Shown here in pieces: positions 24,068 to 31,224 of a stretch of DNA of 38,943 nucleotides; the first letter of the stretch is position 1; each line of letters begins with the position of its first letter. The stretch spans positions 1-38,943 of the forward strand of contig CANQYT010000014.1 of the NCBI GenBank assembly GCA_947628135.1, read 5' to 3'. The DNA is from an uncultured Clostridia bacterium (GTDB taxonomy: Bacteria > Bacillota > Clostridia > Christensenellales > CAG-314). The notes below the pieces were generated by a model. That model searched no databases, was not told the DNA's origin, and saw nothing but the letters and a program-made list of their open reading frames with translations. The position numbers were made by a program, and so were the translations under genes.

Positions 24068-25138
24068 CTAATCGGAATTGGCTTGCAGTTTTTTGGTTTG
24101 ATCCGCAAGCCTCAGCGCTTCCACCATTTCGCCGATGTCCCCGTTCATAAAGGTATCTATCGAATAGAGCGTAAGTCCGATACGATGGTCGGTTACGCGA
24201 CCTTGCGGAAAATTGTAGGTGCGTATCCGCTCGCTGCGGTCTCCCGTACCCACTTGCGATTTGCGCGCGGCGGCGTACTCCGCGTCCGCCTGCGACTGAT
24301 AGAAATCGTAAAGTTTGCTTTTGAGAATGTTCATCGCGCGTTCGCGGTTTTTTATCTGACTGCGTTCGTCCTGACAGTTGACGACGATGCCCGTGGGCAG
24401 GTGAGTGATACGTATCGCGCTTTCCGTCTTGTTGACGTGCTGTCCGCCCGCGCCGCTGCTGCGATATGTGTCTATCTTCAAGTCTTTGTCGAGTATTTCC
24501 AACTCCACGTCGGGCGCTTCGGGGAGAACGGCAACGGTGATGGTGCTTGTGTGGATACGTCCCTGACTTTCCGTGTCGGGTACGCGCTGCACGCGGTGTA
24601 CGCCACTTTCGAACTTGAATTTGCTGTACGCGCCGTCGCCCACCACCATAAACGAGCCTTCTTTCAACCCGCCGAGTTCGTTTTCCTCTATGTCGATTTC
24701 CTCTATCTTCCAACGGTTTTTCTCGGCGAACATATAGTACATACGTCTTATCTCGTTGGCAAACAGCGCGGCTTCTTCGCCGCCCGCTCCCGCGCGTATC
24801 TCCACGATGACGTTTTTGTCGTCGTTGGGGTCTTTGGGCAGCAGTAAAACTTTGAGCCGTTCCGTAAGTTCTTCCAGACGTTTTTTTTGCAGAGTTATGT
24901 CCTCGTGCAAAAGCGAAAGCATTTCCTTGTCCGTTTCCACCGCGTACAAATCGTTGTTGGCGCGAAGCGCCTCGCTTGCGGCGCGGTACTCGTTGTAGCA
25001 GTCGATTATCGGCGAAAGATTGCTGTGTTCCTTGACGAGTTTCTTCCAGCCGTTGTTGTCCGCTATCACTTCGGGCTTGGCGATCTCGTCGGTGAGAAAG
25101 GCGTATCGTTCTGCCAATTTTTCCAATTTTTCTATCAT
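24068..25138 (-). CDS. prfA: Peptide chain release factor 1
   Basis: The 356-residue factor has the peptidyl-transferase GGQ motif in SSGAGGQHVNKTES and the stop-codon-reading tripeptide PxT as Pro-Asp-Thr in RVPDTESQG, both placed as in RF1. RF2 would carry SPF. It should release at UAA and UAG. The N-terminal coiled coil and ERIRTYNFPQGRVTDHR near the C-terminus also fit. It follows, in the same direction and after 42 bp, the gene whose PrmC half methylates the GGQ glutamine. The ribosome binding site is CGGAG. Confidence 0.97.
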   Translation of the reverse strand: MIEKLEKLAERYAFLTDEIAKPEVIADNNGWKKLVKEHSNLSPIIDCYNEYRAASEALRANNDLYAVETDKEMLSLLHEDITLQKKRLEELTERLKVLLLPKDPNDDKNVIVEIRAGAGGEEAALFANEIRRMYYMFAEKNRWKIEEIDIEENELGGLKEGSFMVVGDGAYSKFKFESGVHRVQRVPDTESQGRIHTSTITVAVLPEAPDVELEILDKDLKIDTYRSSGAGGQHVNKTESAIRITHLPTGIVVNCQDERSQIKNRERAMNILKSKLYDFYQSQADAEYAAARKSQVGTGDRSERIRTYNFPQGRVTDHRIGLTLYSIDTFMNGDIGEMVEALRLADQTKKLQANSD

Positions 25139-25180
25139 AAATTCTCCGTAAAAGGTCGATTTTGAACAGATGGGGTGGGT

Positions 25181-27016
25181 TTATTTCAAACGCGCCACAA
25201 CTATACGGTCGTTTCCTCCGTAGTCCGCAACAACTTCCGTTTCGAAAGCGCCGCCGAGCAGTTCGGCTACCGCCTGCCCCTCGTCGTAGCCTATTTCCAA
25301 AACCATTACGCCGCGTTTGACGAGGTGCGCGGGGGCGTCCTTTGCCAAAATACGGTAGAAATCCAACCCGTCTTTACCGCCGTCCAACGCCGAATGCGGC
25401 TCGAAGTCCTTTACGCTTGCGTCAAGCGTCGCTATATCGTCCGTCCTGACGTAGGGGGGATTGCACACTATTACGTCGTACTTGCCCGAAACGTCCGCAA
25501 ACATATCCGTGCGCGCCGTTTTGACCTTTGCTTTGTTCAGTTTGGCGTTGGTTTTGGTTACGCCGAGCGCGTTCTTGTCGATGTCGGCGAGAGTTACGCT
25601 GCAATGCTTTTCGCAGGCGGCGGTAATTCCGAGGATACCGCTGCCGCAGCACATATCCAGCAACTTGGTATCTTCGCCGACGTATTTAAGCATACGTTCG
25701 CACACAAGTTCCGTTTCCATACGGGGAATAAGCACGCTCTTGTCCAAACGGAACGTCCTGCCGTAGAACTCCGTCGCGCCCACCGCGTACTGCCACGGTT
25801 GCCCGGAGGCAATTTGTTCGGACATCTTGTCCAGACGTACAAGCCAACCGAAGGGTATCTTTACTTGCGGTTTGGACAAATCTTCCTTTTTGACGTTGAG
25901 TATGGCGCAAAGCAGCCAATCGACGTCCCCTTTGACGCATTGAACAAGGTCGGGGTGTTTGTCGATGAGCGTTTCGCGGAATTGCGCAATGCCGACGGGC
26001 TGAGGGAAATGCTCCTCCGCAACGGTTTGATCGGCGTCCATTTCCAACACTTTGTTGAAAGCGGCTATCGCGACCTCGCACATACCGTCGTCCGGTTCGC
26101 GCGTGGTAAGTTTCTGAAATTGTTTACCCAGCCATTTGAGGGGGCGAAACAGTATGAAATTGCTGCGAGCAAGCAACATAAGAGTTTCGTAACTGATACC
26201 CGCGACAATGGGTAACAGCGCTATTTTCAACAGCGCCCGCAGCCACCAATTGTCCTTTTCGAGAAACAGCGTCCAGCCGCACGCCGCGCATACCACGTCC
26301 AACACCATCATCAGTATCACGGACAAAACCACTACGAACACGATGAAACTCGTGCCGCAACGGTCGTGGTAACGACTGCATTTTTTGACGTTTTGTACGG
26401 TGAGGGGCAGATCCGCCTCGTAGCAGGCGATGGTCTTGTGTTCCGCGCCGTGGTACATAAACACGCGCTTAATTTCCTTCATACAGGAAATCAGCGACAT
26501 ATACCCCACCAGAATGAGTATCTTGAATACGCCCTCCAACAGGGATTTGAGCCAAGCCCATTCCAGACTTTCGGTGGAAAGTCCCGCAAGACCGAATATG
26601 CCCTGCGTGGCATAGGTGGGCGCGAGGATAAACAGCGCCAACGCCAAAACCACGCCCAGCAGCGTAGACAGTCCCATCACCCAACCGAAACCGCCGCCGT
26701 CGCCTTTGACGTCCACTTCTTCCACCATTACTTCGGCGCTTTTGCCGATTATCTTTGTGCCGTCGATAAGCGACGTTACAAGGTTGACGATACCGCGCAG
26801 AAAAGGCACTTTGCGATACCAAGGTTTGTGCGCGGGCAAACGGGTGGTATCGATACGAATGACGCCCGTTTCGTCCCGACAGGCAAGCGCCTCGCTCGTA
26901 CTGCCGCGCATCATCACGCCTTCGAGCACGGCTTGTCCGCCGATTTTTGTTTTTCTTACCGATTTGATTTTTTCGCAGCTTTTGCAAACGCTGTCGGAAG
27001 TTTTGTTATCTTTCAT
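25181..27016 (-). CDS. Fusion of DUF1385 (YqhQ-like) membrane protein and PrmC methyltransferase
   Basis: The 611 residues join two proteins that are usually separate. Residues about 1-335 are DUF1385/YqhQ: IGGQAVLEGVMMRG, FMYHGAEHKTIACYE, SRYHDRCGTSFIVFVV and several membrane helices. Residues about 345-611 are PrmC (HemK): an N-terminal helical part with GQPWQYAVGATEFYGRTF, then the methyltransferase with LLDMCCGSGILGI and the catalytic NPPY (about 519-522). PrmC methylates the GGQ glutamine of release factors, and prfA is the next gene. The frame is continuous through the joint with no start signal for a separate prmC. The fusion would tether the methyltransferase to the membrane. Confidence 0.92.
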   Translation of the reverse strand: MKDNKTSDSVCKSCEKIKSVRKTKIGGQAVLEGVMMRGSTSEALACRDETGVIRIDTTRLPAHKPWYRKVPFLRGIVNLVTSLIDGTKIIGKSAEVMVEEVDVKGDGGGFGWVMGLSTLLGVVLALALFILAPTYATQGIFGLAGLSTESLEWAWLKSLLEGVFKILILVGYMSLISCMKEIKRVFMYHGAEHKTIACYEADLPLTVQNVKKCSRYHDRCGTSFIVFVVVLSVILMMVLDVVCAACGWTLFLEKDNWWLRALLKIALLPIVAGISYETLMLLARSNFILFRPLKWLGKQFQKLTTREPDDGMCEVAIAAFNKVLEMDADQTVAEEHFPQPVGIAQFRETLIDKHPDLVQCVKGDVDWLLCAILNVKKEDLSKPQVKIPFGWLVRLDKMSEQIASGQPWQYAVGATEFYGRTFRLDKSVLIPRMETELVCERMLKYVGEDTKLLDMCCGSGILGITAACEKHCSVTLADIDKNALGVTKTNAKLNKAKVKTARTDMFADVSGKYDVIVCNPPYVRTDDIATLDASVKDFEPHSALDGGKDGLDFYRILAKDAPAHLVKRGVMVLEIGYDEGQAVAELLGGAFETEVVADYGGNDRIVVARLK

Positions 27017-27076
27017 AGTTGCTCCGTGACGGAAAATTCCGTCTTGCGCAGAGGTGCGCCTACTTTGTCAATTTAC

Positions 27077-27105
27077 AGTATATCAAAAAAACAAGTTTTT
27101 TTCAA
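27077..27105 (-). promoter_or_regulatory. Promoter of the DUF1385-PrmC/prfA operon
   Basis: TTGAAA (27100-27105) and TATACT (27077-27082) are 17 bp apart on the minus strand. The leader has a small hairpin (GACGGAA/TTCCGTC) ahead of the start at 27016. Confidence 0.6.
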
Positions 27106-27253
27106 CTGTTTGAAACGGGGTGCGCCCGACCCCTTACGCGCCGACAAAACCGCGGCAAAAAGGTTTCCCCGCAAAACCTTGCGCCGACAGAAAACAAATG
27201 CGCCCCGCCTTTCGGAAAAAACAAACGCGCGCTTGGCACTTACGCAAAATCTT

Positions 27254-27283
27254 TTGACAGACGGGGCGGAATTAGTGTATAAT
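27254..27283 (+). promoter_or_regulatory. Promoter of the VUT transporter/SDR pair
   Basis: TTGACA (27254-27259) and TATAAT (27278-27283) are perfect with 18-bp spacing and a TG just ahead of the -10. The 27106-27253 stretch before it holds no gene that I can see. Confidence 0.75.
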
Positions 27284-27386
27284 GGTTGCGCAAAGAGATG
27301 TTGTCCTTGCGTAAACCATCTTTTTTGCGGTCTGCGTTCTGCGCGGACAGCCCGATTTCGGGAAATAAAAAACAAGGAGTTTTTTT
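27284..27386 (+). promoter_or_regulatory. Structured 5' leader of the VUT transporter gene, possible attenuator
   Basis: The leader of about 95 nt holds an AGATG.../...CATCT stem followed directly by TTTTTT, like a short intrinsic terminator. Two further hairpins follow: GTCTGCG/CGCGGAC and CCCG/CGGG. The ribosome binding site AAGGAG comes after these. Transporters of this family are often under preQ1 riboswitches, but I cannot fit any preQ1 class here. A regulatory leader is likely. Its ligand, if any, is unknown. Confidence 0.4.
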
Positions 27387-28139
27387 ATGGGAAAAATCAA
27401 GAGATTTTTCGGCGAATACGTCGTTTTGCTGCGTTCCGCCCCGTCGGCGACGGTAAGTTTGTTTGTACTGTCCGTTTTTACAATGAATCTGCTCGCCAAC
27501 AAAAGTATCGATACCAACTTGGATTGGCTTGCCCTCGATTGCGGTATCATCGTGTCGTGGGTGACGTTTTTGTGTATGGACGCGCTGACGAAACATTTCG
27601 GACCGCGTGCGGCGACTATGCTGTCGCTGTTTGCAACGGGAGTAAATCTGCTTGCCTGCCTTGTGATGTTTGTCGCAAGCGTGATAGCGGGAACTTGGGG
27701 CGCGTACTACGATTTCGGCGAACAAGCCGTCATCAACGACGCTTTGAACGGCACTTTCGGCGGAACATGGTACGTTGTGACGGGCAGCACCGTAGCGTTT
27801 GCCGCGAGCGCGGTCATCAACAACTTTGCCAATTGGGGAATCGGCAAACTGTTTGTAAAAAATCCCGACGGGATAGGCGCGTATATTTGCAGATCGTATC
27901 TGTCCACCGCCGTAGCGCAATTTGCGGACAATCTCATCTTCGCGCTGATAGTAAGTCACTTTTTCTTCGGGTGGAACATCGTGCAATGTCTCACCTGCGC
28001 GGCGACGGGTATGGTGGCGGAATTGCTGTGCGAAGCGATATTCAGCCCGTTGGGGTACGCCGTTTGCAAACGCTGGAAAGCAAACAACGTCGGCGAACAA
28101 TATTTTAAGTTCGTCGAACAACAAAGGGAGGCACAATGA
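27387..28139 (+). CDS. VUT-family transporter (YhhQ/queuosine precursor type)
   Basis: A 250-residue membrane protein with about six helices. The pattern SWVTFLCMDALTKHFGPRAA after helix 2 and YLSTAVAQFADNLIFALIV near the C-terminus match the VUT (vitamin uptake transporter) family, to which YhhQ belongs. YhhQ imports queuosine precursors in Escherichia coli. The same substrate is plausible here, not shown. It has its own promoter, a structured leader and an AAGGAG site. Its stop overlaps the SDR start (ATGA), so both are translated together. Confidence 0.88.
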   Translation: MGKIKRFFGEYVVLLRSAPSATVSLFVLSVFTMNLLANKSIDTNLDWLALDCGIIVSWVTFLCMDALTKHFGPRAATMLSLFATGVNLLACLVMFVASVIAGTWGAYYDFGEQAVINDALNGTFGGTWYVVTGSTVAFAASAVINNFANWGIGKLFVKNPDGIGAYICRSYLSTAVAQFADNLIFALIVSHFFFGWNIVQCLTCAATGMVAELLCEAIFSPLGYAVCKRWKANNVGEQYFKFVEQQREAQ

Positions 28140-28783
28140 AAGTTTTGATTACGGGAAGCAGCAGCGGCATAGGCAAAGCCGCCGCGGAAAAATTTCTCGA
28201 TTGCGGACACGAGGTCGCGGGGCTGGACATACTTGCCCCCTCCATTACGCACCCGCGCTACTCTCACACCATTGTCGACGTAGCCTCGGGCGAACTGCCG
28301 AATATAGAGGGCGTGCAAATACTCGTCAACAACGCGGGCGTGCAAAACAGCGGTCGGGACATAGACGTCAATCTGAAAGGCGTGATACGCGTAACGGAAA
28401 AGTACGGCGTAAGACGGGGCATACAAAGCGTGCTGTTCGTGGCTTCGGCAAGCGCGTCTACGGGGGCGGAATTTCCCGAATACGCGGCAAGTAAAGGCGG
28501 AGTTGTGTCCTATATGAAAAACGTCGCTTTGCGCATTGCCGAGTGGGGCGCTACCGCAAACAGCGTCTCCCCCGGGGGAGTAACTACGGCACTGAACGAC
28601 CGCGTTATGCGCGACCCGAAACTGTGGAAACAAATAATGGCGGAAACGCCGCTGAAAAAATGGGCGTCTGCCGAAGAGATCGCCGAGTGGATATATTTTC
28701 TTGCGGCGGCAAACAAATCTATGACCGCGCAGGACTTGGTGATAGACAACGGAGAAAGCGCGCGCGCCAATTTTATCTGGTGA
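28136..28783 (+). CDS. Short-chain dehydrogenase/reductase (SDR)
   Basis: The 215-residue classical SDR is slightly shorter than the usual 240-250. The nucleotide motif is TGSSSGIG at residues 6-13, the structural motif is NNAG, and the catalytic set is Ser in the SASAS stretch, Tyr-x3-Lys in YAASK, and Asn further upstream. SPGGVTTALND follows the active site. It would use NAD(P)H to reduce or oxidise a small carbonyl/alcohol. The substrate is unknown. It is translationally coupled to the VUT transporter by a 4-bp overlap, which hints at related substrates. Confidence 0.92.
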   Translation: MKVLITGSSSGIGKAAAEKFLDCGHEVAGLDILAPSITHPRYSHTIVDVASGELPNIEGVQILVNNAGVQNSGRDIDVNLKGVIRVTEKYGVRRGIQSVLFVASASASTGAEFPEYAASKGGVVSYMKNVALRIAEWGATANSVSPGGVTTALNDRVMRDPKLWKQIMAETPLKKWASAEEIAEWIYFLAAANKSMTAQDLVIDNGESARANFIW

Positions 28784-28847
28784 CGGCGCAAAACGCCCCG
28801 TCGGCGGAGAAGTTTTTTGCAAATTATATTTTTTGTTGAAAAACAGT

Positions 28848-28876
28848 TTGACAGATATTTTGCGATAATTTATACT
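28848..28876 (+). promoter_or_regulatory. Promoter of the DegV gene
   Basis: TTGACA (28848-28853) and TATACT (28871-28876) are 17 bp apart, with the ATG about 75 bp downstream. Confidence 0.7.
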
Positions 28877-28951
28877 AAACGTATAATTGTGCAAAGTACG
28901 CGCCGTGTGATAATTCGCACGTAAGTGCGCACACTTTTACGGGAGAAGATT

Positions 28952-29815
28952 ATGAAGGATTATTTGCTGTTTATGGACGTATCGGGCGACGTGGACAAAA
29001 GTTACGTCGAACAGGGCAAAATCAAACTGATCCCTATGGAATTCGTGATCGACGGAGAAGTACGTATGTACACCGACGACGAAAAGGGCATAGACCCCGT
29101 TTCGTTTTACGAATTGGTAAAGCAAAAAGCGCCTATGAGCACCACTCAAATTTCCCCCTCGCAATGGGCGGAATACTTTGAGCCCTACCTGCAACAAGGT
29201 CAAAGCGTGCTGTGCCTGTGCCTGAGCAGCGGACTGTCCAACTCGTTCAACTCCGCAAAGGCGGCGGCGGACGATTTGAACGCGCGTTACGAGGCACAAT
29301 TTGTGCCGGTGGATTCTCTGCGCGCAACGGGCATAACGGGCTTGATCGCCGAACGAATGATAGAAAACAAGGACAAGGGACTATCCATTGAGGAAAACGC
29401 AGCCGATTTGGAACAGTTCAAACGCAAAACCGCGGCGTGCGCTTACGTGGACGACCTTGACAGCCTGAAACGCGGCGGACGTATAAGCAGAACGGTAGCC
29501 TTTTTTGGCGGACTGATGGACATAAAACCGCTTATCCAATTCAATGCCGACGGCACGTTGAGCGTGTGGGGCAAACAACGCGGTTACAGAAAGTCCATTG
29601 CCAATATGATTGAGTACTACCTCGACAAAACGGACCTTTCCGAAGAACACACCGTGTACATCACCCACGCAAACGACGAAACGTACGCAAACGAACTTGC
29701 CGCCAAGGTGAGAGAGGCAAACCCGAAAGCCAACGTCAAGATACGCTTGCTTTCGCCGATAATAGGCGTACACCTCGGTCCGAGCGCAATGGTCCTCGGC
29801 TTCGTTTCGAAATAA
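28952..29815 (+). CDS. DegV family fatty-acid-binding protein
   Basis: The 287-residue protein has the DegV (EDD) fold: an N-terminal strand with DVSGDVD, then MSTTQISPSQW, which carries the Thr-Ser residues that hold the carboxylate head of the lipid, and CLSSGLSNSFNSA. The second domain has VDDLDSLKRGGRIS and the late HLGPSAMVLGF. Known relatives bind fatty acids and, as FakB, present them to the kinase FakA. No fakA gene is in the window. The start at 28952 is chosen for its GGGAG site, over an upstream in-frame ATG. Single gene followed by hairpins. Confidence 0.92.
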   Translation: MKDYLLFMDVSGDVDKSYVEQGKIKLIPMEFVIDGEVRMYTDDEKGIDPVSFYELVKQKAPMSTTQISPSQWAEYFEPYLQQGQSVLCLCLSSGLSNSFNSAKAAADDLNARYEAQFVPVDSLRATGITGLIAERMIENKDKGLSIEENAADLEQFKRKTAACAYVDDLDSLKRGGRISRTVAFFGGLMDIKPLIQFNADGTLSVWGKQRGYRKSIANMIEYYLDKTDLSEEHTVYITHANDETYANELAAKVREANPKANVKIRLLSPIIGVHLGPSAMVLGFVSK

Positions 29816-29830
29816 ACGTTACAGCAAAAA

Positions 29831-29853
29831 GGCTTCGCACAAGCGGCGAAGCC
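29831..29853 (+). terminator. Hairpin behind the DegV gene, holding the left copy of the 16-nt repeat
   Basis: GGCTTCGC (29831-29838) pairs perfectly with GCGAAGCC (29846-29853). No U-tract follows. Positions 29835-29850 are identical to 36551-36566. Confidence 0.5.
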
Positions 29854-29899
29854 GCACAACAATCACAAAAACAATTTTCCGAAATGCTTTTTTGAAGGT

Positions 29900-29940
29900 A
29901 CAACAAACAAGTCGGGGGCAAAACCCGACTTGTTTGTTGT
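29900..29940. terminator. Perfect 17-bp hairpin, terminator
   Basis: Positions 29900-29916 pair with 29924-29940 without a mismatch around a 7-base loop. The descending arm ends TTGTTTGTTGT, so the GC core plus U-rich tail can terminate from both sides: DegV on the plus strand and the restriction operon on the minus strand. Confidence 0.7.
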
Positions 29941-30211
29941 AAAGGGTACGTTCTTATTTAATCGTTTTTTTTCGTCCAATAAACGGAGGCTATGTTCCGT
30001 GGAATAATTCCCGAGGCGGTGCGATAACAATATCGAAATGTTTCGAGTTTTTAGTCTTTGCAATGTCGGTCAAACAGATTTTATCTTTTGATATTTAAGT
30101 TCTGATGCCGAACATTTTATCTTTTGAAACATTGTTTATTTGCTTACCATAGTACATTTCTTTCTGCCACATCCAATTATGAGTTATTGTTTTAGACTGC
30201 TTCTTAATCAA
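29941..30211. other. AT-rich intergenic stretch behind the restriction operon
   Basis: No intact gene is found. On the minus strand short broken frames contain a possible KilA-N fragment (30047-30094), and TCAAAAGATAAAAT occurs twice, about 35 bp apart. The stretch looks like eroded coding DNA. Confidence 0.4.
30047..30094 (-). pseudogene. Possible remnant of a KilA-N domain gene
   Basis: The frame directly after a TAA reads SKDKICLTDIAKTKN, which resembles the start of KilA-N domains, where a charged strand leads into ISLTDIAKYKN. The frame breaks soon after, and no full domain follows. KilA-N genes are phage and mobile-element cargo, which fits the island. The match is short and could be chance. 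Confidence 0.25.
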
Positions 30212-31207
30212 TTATATATCACATTCGCTTGCTAATTTTGTTTTGTATTTTTCTATAATTATTTTAACGGCAGCCATTTCATAAAATCTTTTCTTTGTGC
30301 CAGACGGCTTTTGAGGATCAAGATAATTTGTTTTACACAAGGCTTCATCTTCTCGTATTTCACGCATAATCGAATTAAAAATTTTGCCAAAGATTATTGT
30401 TGGGCATTGTTTTTTTACTTCACTCTGCAAGTCTCTGTAAGTTAGTGGGGGCAATTGGTTTATTCTTACTTCTGGCGCATTCGGGTTGTTTGTAACTCTA
30501 TATTCACGAGCAATCAAAATATCCGGATTTTCCTGAGCAATAGCGGCAATAATGTCCGCATTAATGGCTTTTTTTACACTAATCATCTGAATGTCAAAAC
30601 CGACAAGTATTGCATCGGAAACGCCGTTTTCATTCAAAGTTTTTGTAGTGTTAATAATCGACTTTATAAAATCGTTGTTAGATTTGATACCGTTTTTGCG
30701 CAAGAACTCAATTGGGTCAATTGGGGAACGTAAACCTATTGGTAGCAATATCAAATTTTCCTGTTTCGTTATGTCCTTGTTGAAATATTCTTTTATGAAT
30801 TTGTCATAATTCAAAACGGCTTTGTTGATTAACATAAAAACGACCTCGTTCAATTCTTCGTTTCCAAAGTGAGCCAAGTCATTCCTATAATCTGAGAGCA
30901 AAGAGAGATTACTCGCTACTGCCTCAAAATTTGAATTTCCCTTTTTTGTATTGATATCACTTTTTACATCCCTCAGTGCTTTTGAGAATGTTATGGTGTG
31001 TAAACCTTTCTTTTCATAAACTTTTCTTTTATCAATGTACTTATAAATATAAGCCTTTAATACAAGTTCCCATGCATTTATAATAAGCAAGATAGATGTT
31101 TGATATCTATACTGTATTAACGGTTTATTGTGTATTTCTATCCCAGCAAACAACGCCGCTTGCGATGAGTCAAGCAAGATTTTCAGTCGATTTTTACCAC
31201 GTGGCAT
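30212..31207 (-). CDS. DUF3644-type protein with HEPN-like R-x4-H motif
   Basis: The 331-residue soluble protein opens with helices of the DUF3644 type (LLDSSQAALFAGIEIHNKP, SILLIINAWELVLKAYIYK). In YRNDLAHFG, Arg108 and His113 form R-x4-H, the catalytic pattern of HEPN ribonucleases. The C-terminal half (SVKKAINADI, PPLTYRDLQ) may bind nucleic acid or a partner. Third gene of the restriction operon, 17 bp after the helicase-methylase, with a GGA-type ribosome binding site. HEPN RNases beside restriction systems, as PrrC beside EcoprrI, act as a second line that halts translation when restriction is blocked. That role is inferred here. Confidence 0.75.
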   Translation of the reverse strand: MPRGKNRLKILLDSSQAALFAGIEIHNKPLIQYRYQTSILLIINAWELVLKAYIYKYIDKRKVYEKKGLHTITFSKALRDVKSDINTKKGNSNFEAVASNLSLLSDYRNDLAHFGNEELNEVVFMLINKAVLNYDKFIKEYFNKDITKQENLILLPIGLRSPIDPIEFLRKNGIKSNNDFIKSIINTTKTLNENGVSDAILVGFDIQMISVKKAINADIIAAIAQENPDILIAREYRVTNNPNAPEVRINQLPPLTYRDLQSEVKKQCPTIIFGKIFNSIMREIREDEALCKTNYLDPQKPSGTKKRFYEMAAVKIIIEKYKTKLASECDI

Positions 31208-31224
31208 ATAGATTCACCGTCCTT

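Noticed and set aside
27284..27386. preQ1 riboswitch in front of the VUT transporter
   Set aside because: The stem, loop and A-rich tail of preQ1-I could not be fitted and no other class is convincing. The leader is reported only as structured.
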